Assembly: GCA_947494805.1 (NCBI GenBank) | Contig: CANLWK010000002.1 | Span: forward strand, 310,001 to 374,000 | DNA from: an uncultured Croceitalea sp. | GTDB lineage: Bacteria > Bacteroidota > Bacteroidia > Flavobacteriales > Flavobacteriaceae | Reading direction: 5' to 3' | Length of the DNA stretch: 64,000 nt | Shown here: in pieces, positions 38,825 to 47,682 of the stretch | Position numbering within the stretch: position 1 is the stretch's first letter | Layout of the letters: each line of letters starts with the position of its first letter | Program-made: the position numbers and the translations under genes | Notes under the pieces: model-generated | Told to the model about the DNA's origin: nothing | Seen by the model: the letters and a program-made list of their open reading frames with translations, nothing else | Database searches by the model: none

Positions 38825-39739
38825 CTAAACCGAAATACTGATCCCATCAGCTGTTATGGCAGCACCTTCATCAAAATAAAAATCGATTCGCCCAAGGTTA
38901 AGACCGTAACATCCTACTTGGTTGATCAATACGGGCATTCCCTTCTTATTGGTTCTAACATCTGGCTTATCTAAAAATGTATGGGTATGTCCGCCTATTA
39001 TCAAATTCGTATGGGCTGTTTTTGCGGCCAAAGTGACATCATCGAACCTGTTTGGATTATTGTCATAATCATATCCCAAATGCGAAAGACAAATTATAAT
39101 ATCACAATGTTCTTTTTCTTTCAGTTGACGTTCGATGTCCAACGCCACATCATACGGATTTTCATGTTTGGTCTCTTTGTAAAGTTTTTTGGTGACCAAC
39201 CCGTCCAAGGCGATTCCTAAACCGTACAATCCAATCTTGATGCCATCTGCGATATAGGTGTTGTATGGTTTCACAAATCCATCCATTACCGTATTTGAAA
39301 AATCATAGTTGGCTGAGACCAAATCAAAACGAGCGTGGGGTACTTGCGCAAAAAGTCCGTCAATACCATTATCAAAGTCATGATTACCGATGGTAGCAGC
39401 ATCATACTTTAGCATGCTCATCAATTTAAACTCTAGCTCTCCCCCGTAGAAATTGAAGTAGGGGGTACCTTGAAAAATATCACCTGCATCAAATAAAAAA
39501 GTGTTCGGATTTTCAGTACGAATCTGTTGCACTAAAGTTGCCCTACGTGCCAGGCCACCAAGATTGGCATATCGTGAGTGGTCACTGGGAAATGGGTCAA
39601 TATGACTGTGCACATCATTGGTATGTAAAATCGTGATGTGCTTTTTCCCTGAAGAGGCACAAGAGCCCAGAGAGATGCCCCCAAGGCCCAAGAGGGTACT
39701 TGTGGCCGCAGTTTTAGAGATAAATGAACGTCTTTTCAT
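38825..39739 (-). CDS. 5'-nucleotidase metallophosphatase half (UshA N-domain)
   Basis: 304 residues. A twin-arginine-like leader (MKRRSFISKTAATSTLLGLGG) with a following SCAS suggests Tat export and possibly lipidation. The calcineurin-like metal motifs are intact: TILHTNDVHSHID, DAGDIFQGTPYF, ATIGNHDFDNG, CLSHLGYD and IIGGHTHTF. This is the catalytic domain of periplasmic 5'-nucleotidase, here without its C-terminal domain, which is encoded by the gene immediately upstream (2-bp gap). Together they should dephosphorylate extracellular nucleotides. Confidence 0.93.
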   Translation of the reverse strand: MKRRSFISKTAATSTLLGLGGISLGSCASSGKKHITILHTNDVHSHIDPFPSDHSRYANLGGLARRATLVQQIRTENPNTFLFDAGDIFQGTPYFNFYGGELEFKLMSMLKYDAATIGNHDFDNGIDGLFAQVPHARFDLVSANYDFSNTVMDGFVKPYNTYIADGIKIGLYGLGIALDGLVTKKLYKETKHENPYDVALDIERQLKEKEHCDIIICLSHLGYDYDNNPNRFDDVTLAAKTAHTNLIIGGHTHTFLDKPDVRTNKKGMPVLINQVGCYGLNLGRIDFYFDEGAAITADGISISV

Positions 39740-39741
39740 GT

Positions 39742-40506
39742 TTAGTTCAATTGTATGAAACGGTCGTCAACAGAAGTTATGATAGTGTCAACTTTCTTAA
39801 AGTAATCGATGATAGCGTTGCGCACCATGTAATCCGTATTTGTAACAGCGTTGCGGTTTTTGAAAAAACCCATATCGTCGCCACCCTGCACCAAATAGTC
39901 ATTACTGGCCACATAATAGGTCTTTGTTTCATTGAAAGGTTGACCATTGATTTCAGTTTTAACATAATTGCCTGAAGCATCTAAAGTCAATTGCATATTG
40001 GCTATGGGATGGGCCTTGCCTGATTTTGCAAGAAAGTCCAAAAGATCACTGACCGCTTTTCCATCCATCTCCACTACAACTATATAGTTCTCAAAAGGCA
40101 TGATTTGATAAGCGGTGCGAGCATTTACATTTCCTTTAGAGATAATGGAACGTATACCGCCATGGTTTAAGACTACAAAGTCAATATCTTTATTCGTACG
40201 TGACTTAAATATTGGATTAGCCTGTTCCAAGACCAGATCGGCCAAAAAATTTCCTGCAGAAGTATTGCGTGAACCATCATCTTTGACCAAATCTTTTGAA
40301 ACATAGGCCAAGGTACTGTCTAAGACCGTATTAATTCTATTTTGATAAGGCTTTACAAAAGCCTCTATAGAATCAACAGCTTCTAGTTCAGGGGTTACGA
40401 GCAGTTGTTCGCCAACTATCTCCGAAGGGTTTGTTACAGTGTCCCGACATGAGAAAATGATTCCAATTGTTATAAATAAAACAAAATGTTTGATTTTTAA
40501 ATTCAT
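39742..40506 (-). CDS. 5'-nucleotidase C-terminal domain lipoprotein
   Basis: 254 residues with a lipoprotein signal (MNLKIKHFVLFITIGIIFSCRD; lipobox IFSC). The rest is the 5_nucleotid_C domain: NHGGIRSIISKGNV, PFENYIVVVEMDGKAV and YYVASNDYLVQGGDDMGFF, which supplies nucleoside-binding residues in UshA. It precedes the catalytic half in the operon, so the domain order is reversed relative to the fused enzyme. It diverges from the DUF6913-type gene. Confidence 0.92.
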   Translation of the reverse strand: MNLKIKHFVLFITIGIIFSCRDTVTNPSEIVGEQLLVTPELEAVDSIEAFVKPYQNRINTVLDSTLAYVSKDLVKDDGSRNTSAGNFLADLVLEQANPIFKSRTNKDIDFVVLNHGGIRSIISKGNVNARTAYQIMPFENYIVVVEMDGKAVSDLLDFLAKSGKAHPIANMQLTLDASGNYVKTEINGQPFNETKTYYVASNDYLVQGGDDMGFFKNRNAVTNTDYMVRNAIIDYFKKVDTIITSVDDRFIQLN

Positions 40507-40547
40507 AATCCAACTTATCTTCGTAAACGGAAAGTCACTATATTAAT

Positions 40548-40555
40548 TACATTTG
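40548..40555 (+). promoter_or_regulatory. -7 box before the DUF6913-type gene
   Basis: TACATTTG followed by CAAAA matches TAnnTTTG, 19 bases before the ATG at 40575. No -33 TTG is evident. Confidence 0.4.
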
Positions 40556-40574
40556 CAAAAATGCAGAATTGTAA

Positions 40575-41111
40575 ATGATATTACGTGCCATCCAAGATAA
40601 ATTTAAAGTTAAGTCAAGTCTAAAGTATTTAGAAGACGAGTTGGCGAAGTCTAAAGTACCGTCAAATCGAGATAAAGGTATTAGGGCTGTGGCGTGTATT
40701 GTTGACATGGATAATTTTCCGAATGCGGAAAAATTCAATGAATTACGGAATGAGTTTTCTTTGGCCCCAAATGCTATTCAAATTATCGGATATAAAAGGG
40801 GGCAAGACAAAAACACCCCATTTTCGATACAGTTTTATACTGATAAAGATATGGGTTGGAACGGTTCTATTGAAAATAGTCATGTCTCTGAATTCGTAAG
40901 TAGGGAGTATGATCTTTTGATCAACTATTATAATGATGACAGGCTGATGTTGAAATTGTTATCAGCAAAAGTACATGCGCGGTTAAGGGTTGGTTTTATT
41001 GGGGTTGAAGAGAAAATTAATGACCTCATGTTCAATACTGATTTGAAAGACTTTAAAACATTTAAATCTGAATTAAAAAAGTACTTAAAGGTTTTTAATG
41101 AAATAGCATGA
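40575..41111 (+). CDS. DUF6913-type conserved protein
   Basis: 178 residues, cytosolic, no known catalytic motif. From memory it belongs to the Bacteroidota family DUF6913 found just upstream of dapA. The sequence has a basic N-terminal helix (LRAIQDKFKVKSSLKYLEDELA) followed by an alpha/beta region (IRAVACIVDMDNFPNAEKFN, IQIIGYKRGQDKN). The TGA stop overlaps the dapA ATG (ATGA), so the two are coupled. Function unknown. Confidence 0.75.
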   Translation: MILRAIQDKFKVKSSLKYLEDELAKSKVPSNRDKGIRAVACIVDMDNFPNAEKFNELRNEFSLAPNAIQIIGYKRGQDKNTPFSIQFYTDKDMGWNGSIENSHVSEFVSREYDLLINYYNDDRLMLKLLSAKVHARLRVGFIGVEEKINDLMFNTDLKDFKTFKSELKKYLKVFNEIA

Positions 41112-42001
41112 TGGAAAAGTTTTATGGCACTGGCGTAGCGTTGGTAACCCCTTTTAAAGATGAGGGAGCGGTCGACTACAAAGCATTGGAGGCAATCGTT
41201 GAATATCAAATTGATAATGGGATCGATTACTTAGTGGTTTTGGGCACTACAGCTGAATCGGTAACACTTACCAAAGAAGAAAAGCAACAGGTCATTAAAA
41301 CGGTATCATTGGTCAATGCCGGCAGACTGCCCTTGGTGGTCGGTGTTGGCGGTAACAACACACTGGCATTGGTCGAAGAGCTGAAACACACCGATTTTTT
41401 GGACTATGATGCCATTTTATCAGTTTCACCTGCGTATAGCAAGCCAACACAAGAAGGTATTTACCAACATTTTAGAGCCTTATCCGTTGCCTCACCCTTG
41501 CCTATAGTTCTTTATAATGTACCATCAAGAACAGGTAGCAATATGTTACCCGAGACAACCTTGAGATTGGCGAATGACTTTGATAACATCATCGGCATTA
41601 AAGAGGCCTGCGCCGACACAGTACAGCTTGATACTATCTTAAAAAACAAACCCGCTGATTTTCATTTGATTTCTGGCGATGATTTTACCGCGTTGGCAAC
41701 AGTTTTAGCAGGTGGTTCTGGGGTGATTTCTGTACTGGGCCAAGGTTTGCCCAATCAGTTCTCAAAAATGATCGCATTGGCCCTAAAAGGAGATTCAGAA
41801 CCAGCCTATGAATTTCACCAAAGCTTGCTCAACGGTATGCACCTGATTTTTGAAGAAGGTAACCCGGCCGGTATTAAAACAATTTTTGAAGTATTGGGTT
41901 TTATGAAGGCCAATGTGCGCTTACCATTGGTTTCTGCAAGTCCCGACTTGAAATCGCGCATTGCTGATTTTATGAAGGCTTTTCAACAGGTTATGGTCTA
42001 A
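41108..42001 (+). CDS. dapA: 4-hydroxy-tetrahydrodipicolinate synthase
   Basis: 297 residues. It condenses pyruvate with aspartate semialdehyde, the first committed step to lysine and diaminopimelate. Schiff-base Lys165 (IGIKEACAD), Tyr136 (YNVPSRTG) and the Thr-Thr pair 47-48 (GTTAES) are in place. Start is ATG 41108 or the next codon ATG 41111; the overlap with the preceding stop favours coupling. dapF of the same pathway is at 18348. Confidence 0.97.
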   Translation: MMEKFYGTGVALVTPFKDEGAVDYKALEAIVEYQIDNGIDYLVVLGTTAESVTLTKEEKQQVIKTVSLVNAGRLPLVVGVGGNNTLALVEELKHTDFLDYDAILSVSPAYSKPTQEGIYQHFRALSVASPLPIVLYNVPSRTGSNMLPETTLRLANDFDNIIGIKEACADTVQLDTILKNKPADFHLISGDDFTALATVLAGGSGVISVLGQGLPNQFSKMIALALKGDSEPAYEFHQSLLNGMHLIFEEGNPAGIKTIFEVLGFMKANVRLPLVSASPDLKSRIADFMKAFQQVMV

Positions 42002-42071
42002 CGACGTTAAATTTTGCCCAAAAGGTTGCCGCATAACAAGAACAGTTCTACTTTTAATTACTGTAATTATT

Positions 42072-42100
42072 TTGAAATCTGTTGATAATCATTAATTTTG
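42072..42100 (+). promoter_or_regulatory. bamD promoter (TTG-N18-TAATTTTG), four bases before ATG
   Basis: TTG at 42072-42074, 18 bases, TAATTTTG at 42093-42100, then CAGG and the bamD ATG at 42105. Initiation would fall at or near the start codon. Confidence 0.6.
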
Positions 42101-42104
42101 CAGG

Positions 42105-42938
42105 ATGTTTTTGAAAATGAGGCCCTTTTTTACTACGACCGTAGTCTTTTTTCTTGTTTTGACTTCATGTAGCGAGTACCAAAAAGTACTTAAAAATACT
42201 GAGGTCAAACCGAAATACGATTTAGCTGAAAAATTTTATAAGGAAGGTGACTTTAAAAGGGCTACAAGGCTCTTTGAACAAATTGCACCAAAGTATGTTG
42301 GCAAACCCCAAGGTGAGCGTGTAATGTTCTTTTTTGCGGACTCTTATTTCCAACAAGGGGATTACTATTTGTCAGGATACCAATTTGAACGCTTTATCAA
42401 ATCGTATCCTAAAAGTGAAAAAGTACAGCAGGCTATCTTTTTAGAGGCTAAAAGCTACTATCAACTGTCACCAAAATATTCTTTGGATCAAACCGATACC
42501 GATAAGGCTTTGAACAAGCTTCAAAATTTTATCAATACCTATCCTGATTCTGAGTATTTTGATGAAGCCAACACCATGGCACAAGAGTTGACGCAGAAAA
42601 AACAGAAGAAGGCAATTGAAATTGCAAAACAGTTTGATAAGTTGGGCGAGTTCAACTACCCGGTCTTGGTATCTTCGATTGCTGCCTTAAATAATTTTAT
42701 TTCTGACAATCCAGGTTCCATTTATAGAGAAGATGCCTATTATTACCGACTTAAATCCGCTGTGTTTTTGGCTGAAAACAGTTTTGAGACAAGACAGAAG
42801 GAACGTTTTGAAGAGGCAAAGACATACTATGATGCCTTGATGAAATCGTATCCTGATACCAAGTACGGCAAAAAGGTTGAAAATTTTAAAAAGAGAATTG
42901 AACAAGAATTGACCGAAGCGAAAGCTTTATCAAAATAA
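42105..42938 (+). CDS. bamD: Outer-membrane protein assembly factor BamD
   Basis: 277 residues. Lipoprotein signal with lipobox LTSC (TTTVVFFLVLTSCSEYQ), then TPR-like repeats: YDLAEKFYKEGDFKRATRLFEQIA, DSYFQQGDYYLSGYQFERF, and YREDAYYYRLKSAVFLAENS. BamD is the essential lipoprotein partner of BamA in inserting barrel proteins. It leads the run bamD-rpoZ-coaBC-DUF4835 that is conserved in flavobacteria. Confidence 0.95.
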   Translation: MFLKMRPFFTTTVVFFLVLTSCSEYQKVLKNTEVKPKYDLAEKFYKEGDFKRATRLFEQIAPKYVGKPQGERVMFFFADSYFQQGDYYLSGYQFERFIKSYPKSEKVQQAIFLEAKSYYQLSPKYSLDQTDTDKALNKLQNFINTYPDSEYFDEANTMAQELTQKKQKKAIEIAKQFDKLGEFNYPVLVSSIAALNNFISDNPGSIYREDAYYYRLKSAVFLAENSFETRQKERFEEAKTYYDALMKSYPDTKYGKKVENFKKRIEQELTEAKALSK

Positions 42939-42955
42939 CAATAAGTATTTTTCGT

Positions 42956-43282
42956 ATGAACGATTTAAAAAACACCAAAGCTCCAGTTTCTACAGTGACT
43001 CATAACAAGAACGAGTTCGATGAGAAAACTGACAACATTTACGAAGCAATTTCAATCGCTTCAAAAAGGGCTATTCAAATCAATTCTGAAATCAAAAAAG
43101 AATTGTTGGAGAAACTAGAGGAATTTGCAACCTATAGTGATAGCCTCGAAGAGGTTTTCGAGAACAAAGAGCAAATTGAGGTTTCTAAGTTCTATGAGAA
43201 ACTGCCCAAGCCACATGCTTTAGCTGTACATGAGTGGCTAGAAGATAAGATTTACTATAGAAATACTGAGAAAGACGCCTAA
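42956..43282 (+). CDS. rpoZ: DNA-directed RNA polymerase omega subunit, Bacteroidota type
   Basis: 108 residues, placed as usual between bamD and coaBC. The core DNIYEAISIASKRAIQINSEI is the omega (RPB6-like) helix region; the acidic C-terminal half (EEVFENKEQIEVSKFYEKLPK) is typical of the divergent Bacteroidota version. Omega helps assemble and stabilise the polymerase beta' subunit. It is 17 bases after bamD and directly abuts coaBC. Confidence 0.92.
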   Translation: MNDLKNTKAPVSTVTHNKNEFDEKTDNIYEAISIASKRAIQINSEIKKELLEKLEEFATYSDSLEEVFENKEQIEVSKFYEKLPKPHALAVHEWLEDKIYYRNTEKDA

Positions 43283-44491
43283 ATGTTAAGCGGAAAAAAC
43301 ATCCTTTTGGGTATTACCGGGGGGATAGCTGCTTACAAGACCACCTTTCTTGTGCGTCTACTGATAAAAGCTGGTGCCGAGGTCAAAGTTATCATGACCG
43401 AAAGTGCCAGCTCTTTTGTTTCTCCACTTACGCTGGCCACACTTTCTAAAAATCCGGTGTTGTTGGATTTTATCAATGAAGATGATGGCAGCATTTCATG
43501 GAACAACCATGTAGAACTAGGCCTGTGGGCCGATATTATGCTTCTGGCACCTGCCACGGCAAATACATTGTCAAAAATGGCCAATGGCACTTGTGACAAC
43601 CTTTTGTTGGCAACCTACCTTTCGGCCAAGTGTCCGGTTTATTTTGCTCCGGCCATGGATTTGGACATGTATAAACATCCCTCTACTAAAAAATCATTTG
43701 AGGCGTTACAATCATTTGGTAATGTTATGATTCCTGCAGAATCGGGTGAGCTTGCAAGTGGATTGAGTGGGGAGGGAAGAATGGCCGAACCTGAAAATAT
43801 TATTGGTTTTTTACAGGATCACCTGTCAACGGGACTGCCCTTGTCTGATAAGAAAGTCTTGATTACTGCAGGACCTACCCATGAGGCCATAGACCCTGTA
43901 CGGTTTTTAGGTAATCGCTCTACGGGTAGTATGGGATTTGCCTTGGCCGAACATGCAGCCCAGTTGGGTGCAAAAGTCGTTCTGGTAAGCGGGCCATCAA
44001 ATTTGACCACCAGCCATGCCAATATTGAATTGGTACGCATCACATCGGCCCAAGAAATGTATGAGGCGGTACATCAATACTTTTCAGAAATTGATATTGC
44101 CATTAGTGCGGCGGCGGTTGCCGATTATCGCCCCAAAGAAGTGGCAAACCAAAAAATAAAGAAAAAGGCTGATGCCCCTCTGGAATTGGCATTGGAGCGC
44201 ACCAAAGACATTTTGGCTTCAATGGGTACACAGAAACAGCAACAGTTTTTGGTAGGTTTTGCATTGGAGACTGAAAATGAGTTAGCGAATGCAAAGGCTA
44301 AACTACAGCGTAAAAATTTAGATGCGATTATCTTGAACTCACTTCAGGATAAAGGAGCCGGTTTTGGAACCACAACTAATAAAATCACTTTTATAGATAA
44401 GAATTTGAACGTAAAAGCGTTTGAATTAAAGACCAAAGCTGAAGTTGCAGCAGATATTTGGAAAGAAATTAGTAATCGGGTACATGCATAA
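43283..44491 (+). CDS. coaBC: Bifunctional phosphopantothenoylcysteine decarboxylase/phosphopantothenate--cysteine ligase
   Basis: 402 residues with two domains: the FMN-dependent CoaC decarboxylase (1-185; GITGGIAAYKTTFLVRLL, MANGTCDNLLL with the active Cys, APAMDLDMYKHP) and the CoaB ligase (190-402; TAGPTHEAIDPVRFLGNRSTG, AAVADYRPKE). Two steps of coenzyme A synthesis. The last-step enzyme gene coaE is at 54208. The stop overlaps the next gene by eight bases. Confidence 0.97.
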   Translation: MLSGKNILLGITGGIAAYKTTFLVRLLIKAGAEVKVIMTESASSFVSPLTLATLSKNPVLLDFINEDDGSISWNNHVELGLWADIMLLAPATANTLSKMANGTCDNLLLATYLSAKCPVYFAPAMDLDMYKHPSTKKSFEALQSFGNVMIPAESGELASGLSGEGRMAEPENIIGFLQDHLSTGLPLSDKKVLITAGPTHEAIDPVRFLGNRSTGSMGFALAEHAAQLGAKVVLVSGPSNLTTSHANIELVRITSAQEMYEAVHQYFSEIDIAISAAAVADYRPKEVANQKIKKKADAPLELALERTKDILASMGTQKQQQFLVGFALETENELANAKAKLQRKNLDAIILNSLQDKGAGFGTTTNKITFIDKNLNVKAFELKTKAEVAADIWKEISNRVHA

Positions 44492-45377
44492 GTTTTTCAC
44501 TCTTGTTCTTTTATTGGTTTTCGGTACATTTTTGAACGCACAAGAATTGAATTGTGTGGTCACGGTGAACTCTGACCAAGTTGGGCAGACCAATCAACAG
44601 ATTTTCAAAACACTCGAACGTTCGTTAAGTGATTTTGTCAATAAGAGCAAATGGACCAACAGGGTTTTTGGTGAGAACGAACGCATCAACGCACAAATGT
44701 TCATTACGGTTACCGAGTACGAATCTGACCGCTTTAATGCCAATATTCAGGTACAGTCTTTACGGCCAGTGTATAACACCTCATATGAAACTCCTGTATT
44801 TAATTATAAAGACGACTCCTTTAATTTTCAATACCAAGAGTTTGAGCCTTTGGTCTATAATCCGAATTCATTCGATTCTAATTTAATTGGGGTCATTACC
44901 TATTATGTGTATTTGATGATCGGGTTGGATGCTGATACGTTTTCACTTCAGGGTGGTGACGAATATTATAGAATTGCGCAGAACATTGTAACCCAAGCAC
45001 AGGGCACCAATTTTTCAGGATGGACCCAGACTGCCCAGGACAATAGAACCCGATTTGATTTGATTGACGATCTACTTTCAAATACCTTTCGAGAGTATCG
45101 CATCGCCATGTACAACTACCACCGAAAAGGAATGGATGTACTGGCTGATAACAATAGCAATGGCAAACAGGTCATCGCCGGAAGCCTTCGTTTGTTCGAG
45201 ACTTTGATTAAAAGACGCCCCAACGCTTTTTTGATCCAGACATTCTTTGATGCCAAAGCCGAAGAGATTCAACGTATTTTTTCTGACGGGCCCAAAGTTG
45301 ACATTGTCAAATTAAAAGAGAGCCTGAACCGCACAGCACCGTTTTACTCGAATATCTGGAATGATATTACATATTGA
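44484..45377 (+). CDS. DUF4835 family exported protein
   Basis: 297 residues from ATG 44484 (MHKFFTLVLLLVFGTFLNAQ), which begins eight bases before the coaBC stop and yields a clean signal peptide; the longer in-frame start at 44445 lies deep in coaBC. The body has the DUF4835 pattern: LNCVVTVNSDQVGQTNQQIF, FVNKSKWTNRVFGENERINAQ and the late SIW/SNIWNDITY end. The family is Bacteroidota-specific and of unknown role, always in this gene cluster. Normally recN follows; here a reversed accessory block intervenes. Confidence 0.9.
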   Translation: MHKFFTLVLLLVFGTFLNAQELNCVVTVNSDQVGQTNQQIFKTLERSLSDFVNKSKWTNRVFGENERINAQMFITVTEYESDRFNANIQVQSLRPVYNTSYETPVFNYKDDSFNFQYQEFEPLVYNPNSFDSNLIGVITYYVYLMIGLDADTFSLQGGDEYYRIAQNIVTQAQGTNFSGWTQTAQDNRTRFDLIDDLLSNTFREYRIAMYNYHRKGMDVLADNNSNGKQVIAGSLRLFETLIKRRPNAFLIQTFFDAKAEEIQRIFSDGPKVDIVKLKESLNRTAPFYSNIWNDITY

Positions 45378-45962
45378 TCAACTGGTTGAAAGTGTTATGC
45401 TAGACTGTATTTGCCATTGTCCATTTTCTTTTTGAGAAAAAAAATGGACCCGTAAGCATCAAGACCTGCCCTTGTAACCCCAAATCGGAGTATTGCCTTG
45501 TCTTTTTTTGGATTGATCACAACGGGTGAATACGATAAAATACCAAGTACCTTGTATTTGTTTCTTATATGAATCAGTGCTTCTCGTGAAAAATCACCTG
45601 GCACCAGTGGGATACTATTTCCTTTGGCATCTTTTAAGTCTTGAATTAAACAAATGCCCTTACCTTTATTAAAGGCTAAAACCAAGTCTTTATAATCTGG
45701 TGGTACTTCTTCTGCCTTTGGGTCTATAATCCCATTTAAAAAACACTCTTGCCTTATAACATATTTCAAACTATCAATTATACCATCCTGAAGTTGTGGT
45801 TTTTTATACTTGTCCTTACCACTAATGATATCCTCAATAACGGGTGGTGGTATAGCAACACTTGATTCCATATTGTACAATAAGGCCATTATTTTAATGG
45901 CCTCTGTTTCTTTGGTTTGAGAGCATGAGTCCTAAAAATAGTAAAACCTCTTTAGTTTTCAT
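45378..45962 (-). pseudogene. Frameshifted copy of a small lipoprotein gene (duplicate of 47065-47682)
   Basis: A direct duplicate of the gene at 47065-47682, nearly identical over about 549 bp, but with two single-base changes of frame. Near the 5' end a putative signal (MKTKEVLLFL, ATG at 45962) is in a different frame from the lipobox region SCSQTKET; removing one G of the pair at 45931-45932 would join them. Near the 3' end the minus-strand A run at 45429-45433 is one base shorter than in the other copy, changing the tail from KENGQWQIHSS to KMDNGKYSLA. What remains open is 45395-45889 (164 residues). Probably non-functional. Confidence 0.75.
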
Positions 45963-45994
45963 GAGTTAAGATGTATTCGAGATTAATCGTAATC

Positions 45995-46573
45995 TCACCA
46001 TTCACTATTTATCTTTGAGAATGCTACTCTCCATTTTTCATTGTCAAATACCAAACAATAAATTACACTGTAACCTGCTAGAGCACTTCTGCTAACACCT
46101 ATCTCAACAATTGCCCTAGTTCTCTCTTTGTTGAAGCAAATTGATGAAAAATTAAATAATAGGTCAAAGTCTTTATACTCTTTATCTCTCTTTACAGCAC
46201 TACTATCGGCTAAAAATAAATAATGCCCCTTTTTACTTGATATATTACTTAACTCGAAAGATGATATTTTTGAGTTAATTTGAACAATCTCTCTATATTC
46301 ATAGGGTATCGTCATATTAATGGTGCGTAAATCAATATCACTCATTATTGGATAAATAGCGACTTTTAATGGTAGATTAACGATGGAGTCTAATAACTTT
46401 TCGTCAACTTCTTCAATTGTACCGAATTTTGGAGGAGGAGGAATGGCTTTTGCATTCTTATCAATAATCAACCCCATTATTTCGTGAGTCAATTTTTCGG
46501 TTATTAATTTGTCATTACACCCACAAAACGCTTGTACGATAACAAAAATCAAGAAATAGCTTATTTTTCTCAT
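45995..46573 (-). CDS. Small lipoprotein, member of the local paralogous family
   Basis: 192 residues from ATG 46573 (MRKISYFLIFVIVQAFCGCND; lipobox FCGC, Cys19); a start at 46603 inside the preceding gene is less likely. Shared features with its neighbours: the proline run KAIPPPPKF, KVAIYPIM, and a C-terminal block VEIGVSRSALAGYSVIYCL followed by NEKW, which parallels RFGVTRAGLDAYGSIFFL and NGQW of the duplicated gene. Periplasmic, membrane-attached; function unknown. Begins one base after the stop of the preceding gene. Confidence 0.75.
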   Translation of the reverse strand: MRKISYFLIFVIVQAFCGCNDKLITEKLTHEIMGLIIDKNAKAIPPPPKFGTIEEVDEKLLDSIVNLPLKVAIYPIMSDIDLRTINMTIPYEYREIVQINSKISSFELSNISSKKGHYLFLADSSAVKRDKEYKDFDLLFNFSSICFNKERTRAIVEIGVSRSALAGYSVIYCLVFDNEKWRVAFSKINSEW

Positions 46574-46574
46574 A

Positions 46575-47021
46575 TCAATTACAGGATCTAGTAGTTTTTT
46601 CAACTACTGTCATTAAGTTGTTATTGCTGTCTATTCTTCTTTCCTGCATAGTATACATTTTTGACAATAGTTCAGAGAATGTGCGGTCCCTATTTTTGTC
46701 AATATTGTGTTCATTGGGTATAAATAAAATAGGGTTTAAAGCTATTTTTAATACACTGTCCTTATAGCCTGTTACAATAGAATCATGTTCGGCCCAAAAA
46801 TCTTTCTCTGTAAAGCTTGCGGTGAATCTTTTGGGTGGAGGGGGAAATGTTCCGGCATAATCGATATATCTCAACTCGTTAATCAGCTGGTTATAAATTT
46901 CATAGCTCAAGTTTTTCTTAATTTGTGAATTTGACAGTATACCTTGAGTATCATGTTTGCAAGAGAGCACAAAAAGAATTAGTGCCAAGATGACTAAAAA
47001 ATCTTTATTTGCTTTATCCAT
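46575..47021 (-). CDS. Small lipoprotein, possibly C-terminally truncated paralogue
   Basis: 148 residues with lipobox FVLSC (Cys21, MDKANKDFLVILALILFVLSC). It shares TFPPPPKRF and LKIALNPIL with the 192-residue neighbour (PPPPKF, LKVAIYPIM). It then ends at KTTRSCN without the family's GVSRSALAGY block, so the last third appears missing. It starts 43 bases after the intact duplicated gene and ends one base before the next start. Visibly AT-rich. Function unknown. Confidence 0.65.
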   Translation of the reverse strand: MDKANKDFLVILALILFVLSCKHDTQGILSNSQIKKNLSYEIYNQLINELRYIDYAGTFPPPPKRFTASFTEKDFWAEHDSIVTGYKDSVLKIALNPILFIPNEHNIDKNRDRTFSELLSKMYTMQERRIDSNNNLMTVVEKTTRSCN

Positions 47022-47064
47022 TGGACCATATGTATACTTAGTACAGTGTTTCTGATCAACATTC

Positions 47065-47682
47065 TTAACTGGTTGATAGTGTTATGCTAGAATGTATTTG
47101 CCATTGTCCATTTTCTTTTTTGAGAAAAAAAATGGACCCGTAAGCATCAAGACCTGCCCTCGTAACCCCAAATCGGAGTATTGCCTTGTCTTTTTTTGGA
47201 TTGATCACAACAGGTGAATACGATAAAATACCCAGTACCTTGTATTTGTTTCTTATATGAATTAGTGCTTCTCGTGAAAAATCACCTGGCACCAGTGGGA
47301 TACTATTTCCTTTGGCATCTTTTAAGTCTTGAATTAAACAAATGCCCTTACCTTTATTAAAGGCTAAAACCAAGTCTTTATAATCTGGTGGTACTTCTTT
47401 TGCCTTTGGGCCTATAATCCCATCTAAAAAACACTCTTGCCTTATAACATATTTCAAACTATCAATTACAACATCTTGAAGTTGTGGTTTTTTATACTTG
47501 TCCTTACCGCTAATGATGTCCTCAATAGCGGGTGGTGGTATAGCAACACTTGACTCCATATTGTACAATAAGGTCATTATTTTAATGGCCTCTGTTTCTT
47601 TGGTTTGAGAACATGATGTCAATGATATTAAAAAAAACAATAACAAAAGTATTCTCTTGATTATCTTGAAACCTATTTGCAT
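47065..47682 (-). CDS. Small lipoprotein, intact copy of the duplicated gene
   Basis: 205 residues. Lipoprotein signal MQIGFKIIKRILLLLFFLIS with lipobox LTSC (Cys24). Then NMESSVAIPPPAIEDI, a central region with CLIQDLKDAKGNSIPLVPGDFS, and the C-terminal block RFGVTRAGLDAYGSIFFL. The ATG overlaps the stop region of the upstream HExxH-domain frame by 10 bases, so the two are translationally coupled. Coupling with a possible enzyme plus duplication downstream is the pattern of a cognate periplasmic inhibitor, which is inference only. Confidence 0.8.
   Translation of the reverse strand: MQIGFKIIKRILLLLFFLISLTSCSQTKETEAIKIMTLLYNMESSVAIPPPAIEDIISGKDKYKKPQLQDVVIDSLKYVIRQECFLDGIIGPKAKEVPPDYKDLVLAFNKGKGICLIQDLKDAKGNSIPLVPGDFSREALIHIRNKYKVLGILSYSPVVINPKKDKAILRFGVTRAGLDAYGSIFFLKKENGQWQIHSSITLSTS

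Larger units (their letters stand above)
45380..47617. repeat. Direct ~550-bp gene duplication (45380-45928 and 47067-47617)
   Basis: The two segments begin with AACTGGTTGA and AGTGTTATGCTAGA and end in the TTTGGTTTGAGAGCATGA/ TTTGGTTTGAGAACATGA region, with scattered base differences only. They enclose two other lipoprotein genes (45995-47021). Confidence 0.85.
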
